Assembly (NCBI GenBank): GCA_949130495.1
Contig: OX422222.1
Coordinates: 276,324,109 to 276,388,108, forward strand
DNA: 64,000 bases
Reading direction: 5' to 3'
From: Sambucus nigra
Taxonomy: Eukaryota; Streptophyta; Magnoliopsida; Dipsacales; Adoxaceae
Shown here piece after piece: positions 33,903 through 45,910 of this stretch (position 1 is its first letter; the number at the start of each line of letters is the position of its first letter). The position numbers were made by a program, and so were the translations under genes. The notes beneath the pieces are model-generated. The model did not search any database, was not told the DNA's origin, and was given only the letters and a program-made list of their open reading frames with translations.

Positions 33903-34584
33903 TTAAGTAATGTGTTGAGCATCCAGTGTAGTAAGTTTCTCACGAGAAAAGGTTTCTTAAACACCTGGGGATTCTCGAACAGTCCAGGATCTTACCAAGC
34001 TCACAGCAGAGCTCGGAGCAACAAGAGTTGGAACACTACCTTCAACAGTTGAAGGTTGAGAGATAAGTCCAACAGGTCTCTCAGAAGAACTTCTTTTTAA
34101 TCTCCTCAGAGGAGTAGGAGAATTTTCAATTAAAGATATTGTCTCTAGTGGAGAGGAAAAATAGTCTTACTCGGAGGCACAGGGGGCTTCTCGCCAGCTT
34201 CCTTGGCAGCAGTAAGAGGGGGTACATTTATAGCCTTCGTCCCTTCTTCTGGGACACCCTGTTTACTTTTCTTTGCCTCCACAGTAGCAGAGACAGACTT
34301 ATCAAAAAAGGCAGGAGCTCTTCTCTTTTTCATCAGATCAGTGATGGGAATGCTAAAGTCAGAAGAAGAACCTTCCACACTGGTTTCGGAGGTTGGTACT
34401 TGGTCAAGATCAACCACCACAGGACGAGGATGAGGAGTAAAAGACGAAGTGTAGCTTCTATATTACAGTAAATAAGAAGCAGATCTAAGGTGCTCCTCAG
34501 CAACAGATTGATGCAAGCCCCAGATAAGTTTTAAATGCTTTATATTAACCTTGATTTATTTTGGAGGGTTCCTTTTACGGTCAA

Positions 34585-34663
34585 CTGTAATAAACAAAAA
34601 TCAAATGTCAGTGATGCATTTTATCAAATACAAAGAAAAAAAGATTTCAAAAATAAAAACAAC
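34585..34663 (-). other. Predicted intron 1 of B antisense gene 1
   Basis: GTTGTTTTT to TTTATTACAG on the minus strand, 79 nt, at the same place as F intron 1 (after the LPDA block and before a basic segment). Confidence 0.6.
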
Positions 34664-35180
34664 CTATCCCATTGCCATAAAGTGGACACCTGGGACCTTG
34701 GTATACATCATCTCCATTTAATGGAGGGTGTTACCAATTTTTCATCACAACCCCATGATCAAAATAATCCATGTTAGCATCGGGAAGGTTGACAACTAAC
34801 GCTCTATTCAAAAACCTAGTTTTCAAATAGAAAGTACTGTCACTGGTAACCCATCTGTAGCAATACATAATCTTCGGAATCCCTAAACGAGTTCCATGAA
34901 GTTGATTCAACCTATGTACGCTATTAACTATCCTCCATGTATTTGGAGCTACTCTTGCAGGTAAAACATCGAAATATTGGCAAAACTACAAACAAAGGGG
35001 ATTTGGCGGGAAAGAAAACCCACATTCGGCTACAAAAAGACTTGGGAACCAATGTCCCTCAGCCAAAGAAAAATAATCAGAAGGACCAGAAATTTCTTCC
35101 AAGATAACCCACGAAGGGATAGAAAACTCAGATCAAAATTTGTCTAACGATTCAACAAGATAAATCACGGTGAACAAAGA

Positions 35181-35584
35181 AAATAAAAAAGAAGGAAGAA
35201 AATCTTATAGAGGAAATATAGATCAGTTATCAATAAACGATGGAAAGAATGAAGGCACAAGATATATAGAAGCTGAAGAGTTCAAAGATAAAAATTTGAA
35301 AAAGTGAAAGACGATAGGATTTCTGTCACACTTAAATACTTTACCTCAGGAATAGAGAAAAGTAATGATTACAAGGAAAGATGTTTGCGTTACCGGTGGC
35401 TAAAAGAAGAAAAGGGCACAAATATCGAAGCGATTGTGAAAATTCAAAATATTTATGAAGCTTGATATTATGCGCTCAAAAAGGAATTATGTATAATAAA
35501 AACTTTCCCGAAATTCATGAAGAACAGTAATCTAAGCAGTTGGCAAGCAAAATGTTCCTCACTCTCTTTCAACCTCAACTGTGA
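35181..35584 (-). other. Upstream region of B antisense gene 1
   Basis: No coding. A minus-strand TATATATC at 35262-35269 lies about 90 bp before the start of exon 1 and could be the antisense promoter. Otherwise AT-rich. Confidence 0.4.
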
Positions 35585-35599
35585 AACATTGGGGGCTTC
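35585..35599 (+). other. Polypurine tract of element B
   Basis: AACATTGGGGGCTTC directly before the 3' LTR start TGTTGATACC. Confidence 0.7.
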
Positions 35600-36101
35600 T
35601 GTTGATACCAAATTTAGTCTGCTGACGTAGACCAATCACTTGAAGACACGTGTCAACCCACATGGAAAATACCAATATTCTAGACAAGCAACTTAAGCGT
35701 ACCGAGCAACTCTGGCACCCCGAGCAACTTAAGCGTACCGAGCAACTTAAGCGGTCCGAGCAACTTAGCGTGCAGAGCATCTAAATCAAGAGAATCAAAA
35801 GACATCTACGCATTAAATGCGCATTATTATCGTACAGATGTATATGTCTACTAGATAAAAGTGCATTATCCTTTCACATGTACAACCTCGAGGCTATAAA
35901 TACATTGTAACCTCCTCATAAGAAGAGGACTCTGGATTTCTTGGTAAACTAATTATCGAGATTCAAATAAACAGACATCAATACAAAATAGTGGACGTAG
36001 GCCATTCTCACAAGGCTGAACCAGTTTAAAAATTCTTTGTCTTATTTATTTATTTATCTGTGATTGATTAATTAGAGATAATCTAATTTTTTACATCAAC
36101 A
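35600..36101 (+). repeat. Element B 3' LTR
   Basis: 502 bp, pairs with 21980-22481. TATA at 35895-35902, 18-bp repeats at 35686-35775. Confidence 0.95.
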
Positions 36102-36106
36102 GTGAG

Positions 36107-37539
36107 TTTAATCCTATTTCATTTGAGTTTATCGAGTGGGAATCTCTATATGATTTATGAGGAGTATGTTTTGGAGACTTTTAGGAAGTTTTCCCTTATA
36201 ATAAATTGTTGGGGTCCTATGGACTTATTTCGAGAGAATATCCTTAACGTAAATAGAATTGAAAGATGATTCATACAAATAGAAGTGAGGTGTGAATTCC
36301 AAGTGAGAAATAGTATAGTGTATACTAAGTGGGGAAGTTATGTGAGATATTGACGAATAGTATATCAAGAGTAAAATATACTAATAAATGATATTATTTC
36401 ATTTACGCCTAAGAGTGCAATAAGAGTATGTAAATAATGTAATATATATACCTTGTTTGATGATATACATTTATATGATGTGATGATGTATGTATATCTT
36501 GTGTGAATGATATATATATATATATATATGTGAGAAGCATAACCCCTTTATGCTATCATGGAAAGTTGCGCGATGTGGTTGAGGCCCCTGGCTTGAGGAG
36601 CAGGGCGCATATAGTCCCCAGGTCATAGCGTCCATTTATTATTGTGTGATTTTTATTAGGGGTGAGACGTGGTGGGTATGTTTCGTCTCATTTTCGGGGA
36701 GGAACTGTGACCGCTTCCCATACGTTGTGATATGGTTTTTGCCAAGGCGGTGTGAGATTTCGACCGTTGGTACCCAGGATGATATGTGAGTGATTCCCTG
36801 GTAGATGATAGCATTGAGAACCTGCATCCTCGAGTTATAGCTCATTGGGATGGTTATTATTATACTTGTGTGAATAGTATATTAATTGTATATGATTCTG
36901 TGATATCATATTTGTCTCTAGAGTAAAGAGACATAAGAAGATTGCTTGAATCTCATTCCGAGAGATTTTAACCGGACTTAAATTGTGATGAATCAATTAT
37001 GAGAAAATGAAGAGTAGTTAATTATATGAGTATATATAGTACTTTGGGTATCAAGGGCATAATGGACCTCAACGACCAACATTGTCAAGGAGTTGTGTAT
37101 CGGGGGGGGGGGGGAGATCCTTATTTGGATTTCGCTTGCGAGGCGTCCCACGCACAAAACGCAGTGCAATGTTGGGAGTGAGGATAAGTTACTCCTTAGT
37201 TCTCATATTATATATTAGTATATCTCGACGATCGACAGTGCCAAAGAGTAGTGTATCGGGGGGGTTCCTTGTTTGGATTTCCCTTGCGAGACGTCCCACG
37301 CATGAAACGCCGTGAACTGTTGAGAATTGAGAATAATAAATTAATTAGTAATAAGAATTTGGGTTATATGCCCCATGCATTGAGGACATAATGAATCTTG
37401 ATGATCAATACTGTCCAAGGAGTAGTGTATCGGGGGGGTTCCTTGTTTGGATTTCGCTTGTGAGACGTCCCACGCACGAAACACAGTGCAATATTGAGAA
37501 TTGGGAGAAGTTTAGTCCTTAACACTCAGATGCTAATAA

Positions 37540-37622
<83 letters not shown>

Positions 37623-38434
37623 CAATAACTAGAGTATGAGAAATTCTAGTAAAATAGAATGTTTATGTGTTTATGTATATCTTATATGTTAGAAAGTGGG
37701 CAATTATTTTGGAGATCATGTGCATACGTTTAGTTGCGCGCTTTAGTTGAGAGGTGAGTTGAATTTTATGGAGAGTGCGACTCCACTTTAATCATGTTAT
37801 AATGCATTTATAATTATTATGCATTTTAATGCACTTTATATAAATGTTTTCACATCTCGGGATCTGACCCGTTTATATTTTCTCATGCTATGTATATATA
37901 TTGTATTATTCTAGGTGTTCCTCCGTAAGGACGCCATTGATGTTATCCATCCAGTGTATTCGTGGAGCTGTGGCAGTAGCGGACTGTTACGGTATTTTGT
38001 TATAGTCGATTCCTATCTTTTGTGTATCTAGATTATGATTCAGTTTGTATATCGGGTTTATACCCAAGTGTTGTAGCGTAGCACTTTTATATTTTCTTTC
38101 TCAGTTTATTGTATTGTTTGTGACCCGACAGCATATTCGGGTATTTTATTTTGTACATTATGTTGTACTCTTTTATTAGTCTCCTTTATATCATTTGAGC
38201 ATGTGTGTGTCTCTTATCATATACTTTTGTTATGTCGTTGGTTAGTTGTTGCATGGTTTGTTTTAGTTTGTAAATAAAATGTTTTAAATTTTTTGGACCT
38301 CTTTTTGTAGTATTGGGTAGTTAGCCGTTTTTATTTTAGAATCATACATAGATGCTGAGGATGATCCACTTGAGATTCCTGATTATTTTAGTATAGGACT
38401 GGCCACCCATTATTATCTTGAGCGGGGTGTCACA
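36107..38434 (+). repeat. Element A 3' LTR, second segment
   Basis: Resumes A after B and matches 5326-6787 then 17486-18463. It contains the shared central block (36530-36850), three hairpin modules (37070-37515) and a CA/TA microsatellite (37546-37618). It ends GTGTCACA, followed by TSD TACCC. No gene is supported. Confidence 0.9.
37070..37515 (+). repeat. Three tandem hairpin modules, copies 7-9 (A 3' LTR)
   Basis: Stem-loops at 37130-37159, 37278-37307 and 37452-37481, spaced 148 and 174 bp. Copy 9 keeps pairing by G.U wobble; copy 8 has one mismatch. The G run before TTCC differs from the 5' LTR copies. Confidence 0.85.
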
Positions 38435-38439
38435 TACCC

Positions 38440-40325
38440 AAAACATATTTCCTCTGAATTTGTCTTCTCTTCAAGGCCTGGCTATAAGCCTCAAATCAAT
38501 TTCCTTCACCTTGCCTCACCCACATACTTGAGGTGAGAGAAACATTTATAGTGCTTTTCCACAGGATATCTACTCTTCATTAGCCCCTAATCATCACATG
38601 ACTCTCAACTAATTTATCATCAAAACCAACATCCTAGCATATAATAACATCTACTCGTCGAAGCTCCATCTAAACATATAATAATTGGCGAGCTCAACCC
38701 GTATCCAGGTGAGATATCGCAAAAACAACCAGTTCCACCCTAGAACCGCGGATACGATAGTCTTGCAATCATTAGCATGTTATTGCTCCGACCATTCAAA
38801 AACATATTATGCAATCATTACTCATATAATTTATATACTATCGGCACCCCACATAAAATTTATGGCGCTGGCATACTCTGCTATCAAGTCCCTGCATCTC
38901 TCGTACTAAGGGAAATACTAGTCCAGAATCACTCTAGATTTGTATTAACATAATACACACAAAATAGAGGTGAAGCATAGTTCCAAGTCACTAAGAGGTC
39001 AGCACATGCCCCTCACATCTCTTAGGACAGTCTGACTATCATTCTCAGATAGCCTATACCAAGGAATTCTATGTTCTAGGGTATAAGTCAATATCCCCCA
39101 TAAAGGTCACATCGAGATAAGACTGTCCCGACGTGACAGCCTCCGTGATAGCAAGTAGCGCAGGTATGATTATTCACAAATAGAATATTTAGTATAAGCA
39201 TACAGTCGCACGACCATATATATAAATATTCACATTTTCCAATTAAGTTCGCCCACGACCCATAATAATATTTTTAACTGTACTTAATACAATATCACCC
39301 AATTATTACGCATAAAGGATTCATCTCTTTTATTCTCAATTATAATAATTTCATAATTACTTCATATACCCTCTATAATATTACCAATACTTCCACAAAG
39401 CTAGAATTACACACACGAATCCAGGGTTAACAAAATACCGCGACTGTATCTAGCCACACAAAATATACCTCCTTCATCCGAGGCGAAACTCATAACAACA
39501 TTCTTGCCAATTACCCTAGCTGCTCCAAATGGTTCCTGAACACAGTACACTTGTCTTAATCGAGCCAAAAACTACTTTGTTCACTGTCGGCCCCTGATCG
39601 ATCCTCATGTGAATAATTCAAGAACTGCATTCTCTTTTTTTTGATAAATCAAAGGAACTCGCGGTTAAAACAGTCCGTAAGATTCCTTGATGAGCAAAAC
39701 ATTTTGCTCCCTCAAATATGGTGACCATCGTTCCCACCATTTCGACATTGTTCCAACGAGTGAAAAGTTTTCCTCAAATTTTCACATCTCGGCATTTCCA
39801 TACCCTACTTTAAGCCAAAGATTTTGAGCCTTCTACTTCCACTGAATAAAGCTACACTTCCTTCGTGTAACTTAAATTTCAACGAATGGTCCTTATCAAA
39901 GACCCTTTCAAACTTTTTCCCAATTTAACTTCACTAGGTAATTTAAGTTTAGCACCACTCTCTACTACAGCGGTACTTGGATAAATATAACTACTATACT
40001 TTAGTAGTCATTGTAAAAATCCACAAAAATGCCATGAAGGGAGTGAACTTTACTGTAGTCCTCGTCCCCAGCTTCAACTTACAGCTATAACTAAGCCCTG
40101 TCTCCTGCTACCCTTATAACGGCCTTCCCTGGTCTCCCTTCATCAATCAACACCCGAATCTCAAACGAGCGTGCAAAAGATTTACTATAATATTATATAA
40201 TAGTAGGAGAACAAAATCTCACAAGAGGAATCAACAATCCTAATCATAAGGCTCTATATCAAATAGAAAGAAAAGCTGAAAGCGTAGTACGTCTGCACAG
40301 ATTCCTAAGGACACTAGAACCAGAT
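38440..40325 (-). other. Element D internal region, 5' part (degenerate)
   Basis: No frame with recognisable gag or pol. The stretch 38460-38790 aligns with 46085-46620 in C's interior. The stretch 38800-39200 aligns with part of LTR E. A segment near 39930-39980 (GGTAATTTAAGTTTAGCACC) has a counterpart at about 47700 in C. So C and D interiors descend from a common, now non-coding sequence. Confidence 0.6.
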
Positions 40326-40337
40326 GCTCTGATACCA
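40326..40337 (-). other. Primer-binding site of element D (initiator tRNA-Met)
   Basis: Minus strand reads TGGTATCAGAGC, two bases from the end of the 5' LTR. Confidence 0.9.
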
Positions 40338-40339
40338 TC

Positions 40340-40787
40340 TGTGACACTCCGCCTAATAAAATACCGGGTGATCAATCCTATACCAAATTAAAATATGAGT
40401 CTCATATGGTTCATTCTCAGCATCACTGTTGAAAACCAATTTAATTACTAATAACCTATTAGGCTGGCGTCAAAATTTTAATTAACTAATCTTTTTAACC
40501 AAACCATTCAAATAAATAGATCCCAACAGTTTATATGCAACAACTGAAATGAAATAAAATAACAGAACACTCGGTACAATATAATACAACCAAATTGAAT
40601 GTCGCACTAAAAGACAATAAAAGAATAATTAAGTACAGTTGGGCTATCAGCCTGAATGTTTCTACAATACCTCCTCTCTTGATCTCAATGATAGAAGTGT
40701 CTACAATAAACCTTCTTGCATCCATAGCGGCTGTAGCAAACTTCGGACTTGAAGGAATCATCATCCAGGCGTCCTTGTGTCTGGAGG

Positions 40788-40827
<40 letters not shown>

Positions 40828-41104
40828 CAAGAGAGGAAAATAAAAAAACGTGTCAGAGCCCAAGTTTTGAAAATGTTTTAGCAAGTGCTTAAAATCCATA
40901 TTTTAAAATATGATATCTCTCATATTTAAATTGGTATCGCACTCTCATGAGATACCCATCACCCCTCTTCTAATAGTGCACAACTATCTCATACCTTTTA
41001 AACAATCTAGTTAAGCTACTCTGTCTAACTAATTCATTTCACCCATCTTCTAAAAGTCCTCATAAACCCAAGTATTAAGGACTAAACTTCTCTCCATTCC
41101 CAAC
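40340..41104 (-). repeat. Element D 5' LTR, part nearest the interior
   Basis: Starts TGTGACACTCC on the plus strand (the LTR's 3' end) and runs to CCAAC at 41100-41104, the target site of C. An (AT)n tract is at 40793-40826. No gene. Confidence 0.88.
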
Positions 41105-44051
41105 TGTGATAACCCACTCACCAAAATAAGGGGTGGCCAGCCCAATACTTCAATATAACGGAATAATAGATGAAATCATTCGCAATATCACAACAAAATA
41201 TAGAGTATCCAGGATAACCACCCAAAATTTTAGAAAATGGGTTGCCAAAAATTTTGTTTTAAAGATAAAGAAAGAATTTAAACAAACCAAAACCTGAAAA
41301 GATAGGGGAAACCTCTGTGACGTATATATATTACTATAATAACAAGTGACAAATAAGAGGACCAAATATGTTATCGGTCCGCTGATACATACAACATTGT
41401 TAAACAATTTCAATAAATTTATATAATACATTACATTAAATAATTACAAAAGCGCGGGCCTTTCGCCCGAGTAAAAAGACCCGATCTTAACTAGAATGCA
41501 AAAATGAAAACGTCTATACCAAATGTATCCCGTAATACCCGCAATGCATCACGGCTCGTCGAGGACATCGGAATAGGAATTCAAATCAGGCACCCTTGCA
41601 GCGGAGTACCTGAGCGGAGATAAGGTGCATATGCAACAAGAAATGTAAACGGGTCAGGGCCCGGTTCTATATGATTACCAGATGAATAAAGAGTATGACA
41701 GTTATGAATGATGAATCATGTTGAGAGATATAACTATCTAGCTACACAATTTAAAACATAACTGAGCAGGAAGATAAAACAAATAACATTAATCTGAAAA
41801 CTTATCATGGGTACCAATTATCTCATATATCTTTTTCCTTATCAGGAAACATATGAAAAAATCACAATGTTATGCTCTTTAGCATTTTTATCTCACTTTT
41901 ACATTTTGTAAAAATCCTTTCCTTACCAGGAAAATAATCATTTTCAAATGCTCTTTGTGGCATTTATATGTGCTCTTTGTGGCACTTCATCATGCTCTTT
42001 ATGGCATATCAAATACATCAAGTCCCACTTGATTATGAACTGTTATATTTATATACATATAACGAATTCTAAGACCGCCCGTCCGGGTTTCCCCACTGTG
42101 CGCGCCCCTAAATGACCATCATCGTCCAGGGCCTATCATAAGACAACCTGGGCACCTATATCGTAAGACGTCGGGAAGCAGCCATGTGCCTGCGGGATAG
42201 TCAAGACCACACTCGGAATCTCCTACCCATCGCAGAAAAATATACAACAATAAGCGCTCACATGGCCTATGGACTATATCCACCCTGCATTAATTTGTCA
42301 GGGGGCATCACCTCGCGCGCGAACTTCCCTTATGATGTCATTTAGAGAGGTGTGTTTAAACCATTTTATTTATCATTTTCAAAATTAAGTAAATTATCAT
42401 TTACCAGTTTCATGATTAAGTAAATTATCATTTACAAAAATCAATACCATTTCCATTTCATTTCATTTCCATGTATATGTTTCATTTTATCCGAAACCAT
42501 TACCATTTACTTTTTGTAAATAATATAACTTATTATCCGGAGCCATATGATAAATTATATCGTTACTACAACCTCAAAGGAGTAAGTAAACTCCTAATTT
42601 CCTCCCAAACATTGTAGGGTATTATTTTAAAGCCCCAATATTATCATACCTCGAAGGGATCAATGAACTTCCAATTTATTCTCCCAACATACTTTTATGG
42701 TGTTATTATAACCCATCAGGGCTAATATAGCTCGAATGAGCTCCTAAAGTCTCCCGAACATAATATTATAACTCTTACTTTTATAGTAATTGACTAGAAG
42801 AAAGGATTCCCTAACATCAATAGGCATAACCCCAAAAAAGTCCCCACATAACCCATTCCTAGTGTACGGAAAGCAACTGGCTCAATTACAAATCTTAACA
42901 CTTAGTTTACTTCATTAAAGAAGGTTCCTAGGCCCTAGACTTAAAGAAAATGAATTGGAATTAAACTAAGAAAATTACTCAAAGTGTAGGGCTTCCGAAT
43001 CGATTCGGCCTAGCCGAATCAATTTGGGCACAGGAAAGAGAATCGATTCGGACCATCCGAATCGATTCGGTCAAGAAAACATGACTTTCTGCATAATTTC
43101 CGAATCGACTCGGACCATCCGAATCGGTTCGGTTGACCCAGACCTGGAAACTGTCTCAAGGAGAATCGATTCGGCCAGGCCGAATCGATTCGGTTATGCA
43201 GGATTTCCTAGTCTTGTTCTAAGTGTTTTGAGCCCTAATTTTTCCCAACCTCAAATCTCTTCCATTTTTACACACCACCAACAATGTTTATCTACCCAAA
43301 ATCATCCCAACATGATTACTAACTACTAAAATCCACAATTTCATCATCAAAACTAAGATTAAGGTTTAATTCCCACAATTTCCTCATTTAAACTATAAAT
43401 GTAAATACACAACTAATCATACAATTTATACATCTTAAATCACATATTAGCAAGTAGAAAACTTGCCTTGATGTAGGAAATATCAGATTTCTTTGAATAG
43501 GAGCATCAATCCATCTTCAATCTTCATTTTTCTCTTCTTTCTCCTCTTTTCTCTTCTTCTTTCTCTCTCCTTTTCTCTCTATGTTTAAGACATAATTTAG
43601 GGAATTAGGGGATTTAGAAGACTAAATCGTGGCTTAAGTTAAAACTCCCAACTTAAGTGGTTAATGCCGCATTAAAATGACTCCCAAATACGCATTTAAG
43701 ATAAAACCAGGTAAAAGTGCCCGAAACACCAAAAACACAATATGACACTTAATTCAACTGTCTCGCACCTTTCGAGACTAACTACACCCTCTAAACTGGC
43801 ATCCGGAAATTTTATAAATTATTTTGAGTTTCAATCTTATTTAAACCAAAATGCCATTTAAAATACATGACACTAAAAATCATATCACATGAAGATATTT
43901 ACCTACATAATCGGTAAATATACAACATCCCAGTAAATATTAACTTTTATCTCATTCAATTAATATTTACTCCAGTCCCCACATTTTATATAATTACCTT
44001 ATGCGATAAAATTAGTATAAAATGAGCCTCCCAAAATCGAGGGTTGTTACA
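41105..44051 (-). repeat. Element C 3' LTR
   Basis: 2947 bp. Contains the shared central block (42060-42360), short CATTTCC and GGCATTT repeats near 41950-42460 and a palindrome cluster (42990-43200). Small frames, such as 41150-41431, occur in both LTR copies but show no known domain. Confidence 0.95.
42990..43200. repeat. Palindrome cluster (GAATCGATTC type) in C 3' LTR
   Basis: About eight sites like CCGAATCGATTCGG, 0.86-1.06 kb into the LTR. Copy in the 5' LTR at 49975-50172. Confidence 0.85.
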
Positions 44052-44066
44052 TACTCCCCCCCTTAC
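44052..44066 (-). other. Polypurine tract of element C
   Basis: Minus strand GTAAGGGGGGGAGTA before TGTAACAACCC. Confidence 0.8.
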
Positions 44067-45179
44067 GAGGGAATTTTTCCCCCAAAATTCGGGCATACCC
44101 AATTCTCATAAAGGGTATACTACTCTAAACTAAGATTCTACCATTCTAAACGAACCCTTCGTTATCGCAACGTCCCAAATGAACCCGGACTAAGGTCGAC
44201 CCCATCGATCTCAGTCTACTTCATTTGTGCTCGCGCATAGCACAAAGCATCACTCACTAACTATTGATTCTAGCTTCCTCCGGCGTAAGACGATGCCCAC
44301 ATGACTCGGCACAAATCGCCCAACCTCCAGAATCATGTTACATCTCCCCTCGGGGCACCCATACCAACTCTCAGTGGCTTAACCCCAACACTACTCACTT
44401 TCCCTCGCATTGACGTATCTCATCAAGGTGTATGGCTTAAAAGCCAAATCTTTAAAGAAATGTCCCGAGACCACTCCAAGTCCAAGGAACATATTACCCG
44501 TTGGTTCCATCCAACGAGTATGCGAATTACTCAACCGACCACGTTAGGCCACTCACGATACCAAGCCTTAGGAAATGATCCATAAGACCATTCCAAAAAT
44601 CTAATGGTTGTACGGGAATCTCTGTCCATATAATTACCGCTCCCATCTACTATGCATACTAAGGCGCCCGTTCGAGATATGCCTTTCGGCATAAGTCAAC
44701 TTCCTCCCATTCACCCTATCCACTTTAGGGTGGTAAAATATACTCCCTTTTAATACGGTTTCCATACCTTCATGGAAACTTTACCAAACCTCCAACACGA
44801 ATATCTAGTCTAGGTCCACCCTTTTTTAATAGGCACCTCCCACGGTTCTACCATTCCTCCATCGAGAATGAGGCGTACTCTTCTACATGTAGTCCGTCCA
44901 AAATACAACAGTCTGGTCATACGATCAACCATTTTCTCAAATAGGATCATGACCAGAACGGTCCCGGAACTTAAATGCAAACGTCTATGAATATACCCTT
45001 CTTCACTTCACCGCTACTCCTCTTCATGCGAGTAGGTGAAATGGTCAATCATAGACCGTAATATTCTTACGCAAAGTCTCCCTAGTCATGTTCGCTTTAT
45101 TTGGCTTCCTATGCCCTCACCAATTTTTCCGACGGGTTTTCTACTCGACGCACCTACTACCCCAATCCCATTCCCTTAG
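44067..45179 (-). other. Element C interior, 3' part (no gene)
   Basis: No supported frame. By position this would hold integrase in a complete element, but I see no HHCC, DDE or chromodomain motif in any frame. Confidence 0.5.
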
Positions 45180-45600
45180 CGAATGAGAAAATATCCAATC
45201 ACTAGTCCTTCTGAACTCCGAGCACCAACTCGATTTCTCCCACGACATATTGCAATAACTTGTTGCTTGCGAGAAAGACCAAATTTCCTGCCCAGGAAGT
45301 AGTGCCTTATCTATTTAAGGTGATCACTACCACGATGAATTTTAATTCAAGCATGGGATAATGCTTTCCACAAGTTTAAGCTTGTGAGATGCATAAATAA
45401 TGGGTCTATGCTCCAGTATTATTACTCCCCAACCTGGCAGAAACTTATTCATTAAACCCACTCTCGACCTCACTATCATGGGCTCAGGAGTGAAGGTCAG
45501 CCCTTCCATTAACTCCCCATAAGTGAAGTCACCACGTGACACCACATGTAAGAAAGGCCTCATATCCTTTGGCCTAAACTACTAAACCTCTCGAGACCCC
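45180..45600 (-). pseudogene. Decayed RNase H remnant in element C
   Basis: The minus-strand frame 45342-45563 ends GWGVIILEHRPIIYASHKLK, which resembles the Ty3/gypsy RNase H stretch around IAYASRQLK that follows RT in Del/Tekay pol. Past the stop, LELKFIVVVITL and SNKLLQYVV fit the later DLELAAVVFAL and DHKSLKYIF positions. Catalytic residues are lost and frames are broken. It shows that C's interior derives from a pol-bearing element and not from unrelated filler. Confidence 0.55.
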
Positions 45601-45799
45601 ATAAATCTCGTTCCTAGGGATCAAATCCCTCATAGAGTTAACCCACGACTTATTTCGTGGTCAACTCCTTACCGCCTTCCTAAATTAACATCACAAACCC
45701 TAAAGACCTAACGTCCTAATAACCCTAATGTCTATCTACATATATACTATCTAAATCGTAGGCATCTAATACTAAATATATCCCTAGTGCCCAAGACCT

Positions 45800-45910
45800 T
45801 ACTCAACTTCCGACATTCTCTCGGGTTCATGCGTGGGACGTCTCGCCGAAGCGAAATCCAAACAAGGAACTCTCCCGTTACACTACTACCTCGCATCGTC
45901 GGTCATTAAG
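45800..45910 (-). repeat. Hairpin module, copy 10 (C interior)
   Basis: Stem-loop at 45826-45856; loop keeps GACGTC. Confidence 0.75.

Larger units (their letters stand above)
33003..35180 (-). pseudogene. Antisense gene 1 of element B: three-exon extra ORF, Transposase_28-like
   Basis: Same layout as F antisense gene 1. Exon 1 (about 35180-34664) has FSFPPNPLC, PNTWRIVNSVHRLNQLHG and LVVNLPDANMDYF, matching PNVWKIISGIHRINQLYG and LVVNLPDSHKDYW in F. Predicted intron 1 is 34585-34663, intron 2 is 33831-33902. Exon 2 includes 34145-34420 (Ser/Glu/Lys/Pro-rich). Exon 3 is a long Lys/Glu coiled coil, then FSAGWDKGWNKGLA (33420-33450), a poly-Glu tract coded by the CTT repeat, and a Pro/Ser tail ending near 33003. 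Exon 1 has stops, the frame has a stop after GLAIMSS, and the start codon is not clear. Role unknown; shared introns argue for a real gene. Confidence 0.72.
21980..36101 (+). mobile_element. Element B: Tat-lineage Ty3/gypsy element with integrase deletion
   Basis: Flanked by GTGAG (21975-21979 and 36102-36106), with two 502-bp LTRs starting TGTTGAT and ending ATCAACA. In order: primer site, gag, protease, RT, first RNase H, second RNase H, a short integrase C-terminal remnant, a minisatellite, two antisense genes, polypurine tract, 3' LTR. Most of integrase is missing. Antisense gene 2 is interrupted by solo LTR E. The LTRs differ at about 32 of 502 sites by hand count, with no indels seen. 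Confidence 0.95.
4024..38434 (+). mobile_element. Element A: TR-GAG-like LTR retrotransposon, split by F and B
   Basis: Plus-strand element flanked by the 5-bp duplication TACCC (4019-4023 and 38435-38439). The 5' LTR is 4024-6787 plus 17486-18463 (about 3.74 kb). The interior, 18464-20669, is only 2.2 kb. The 3' LTR is 20670-21979 plus 36107-38434 (about 3.64 kb). The interior has an initiator-Met primer site, one decayed gag and a polypurine tract, but no protease, RT or integrase. This fits the published class of non-autonomous terminal-repeat retrotransposons with a GAG domain. F lies in its 5' LTR, B in its 3' LTR. Confidence 0.9.
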
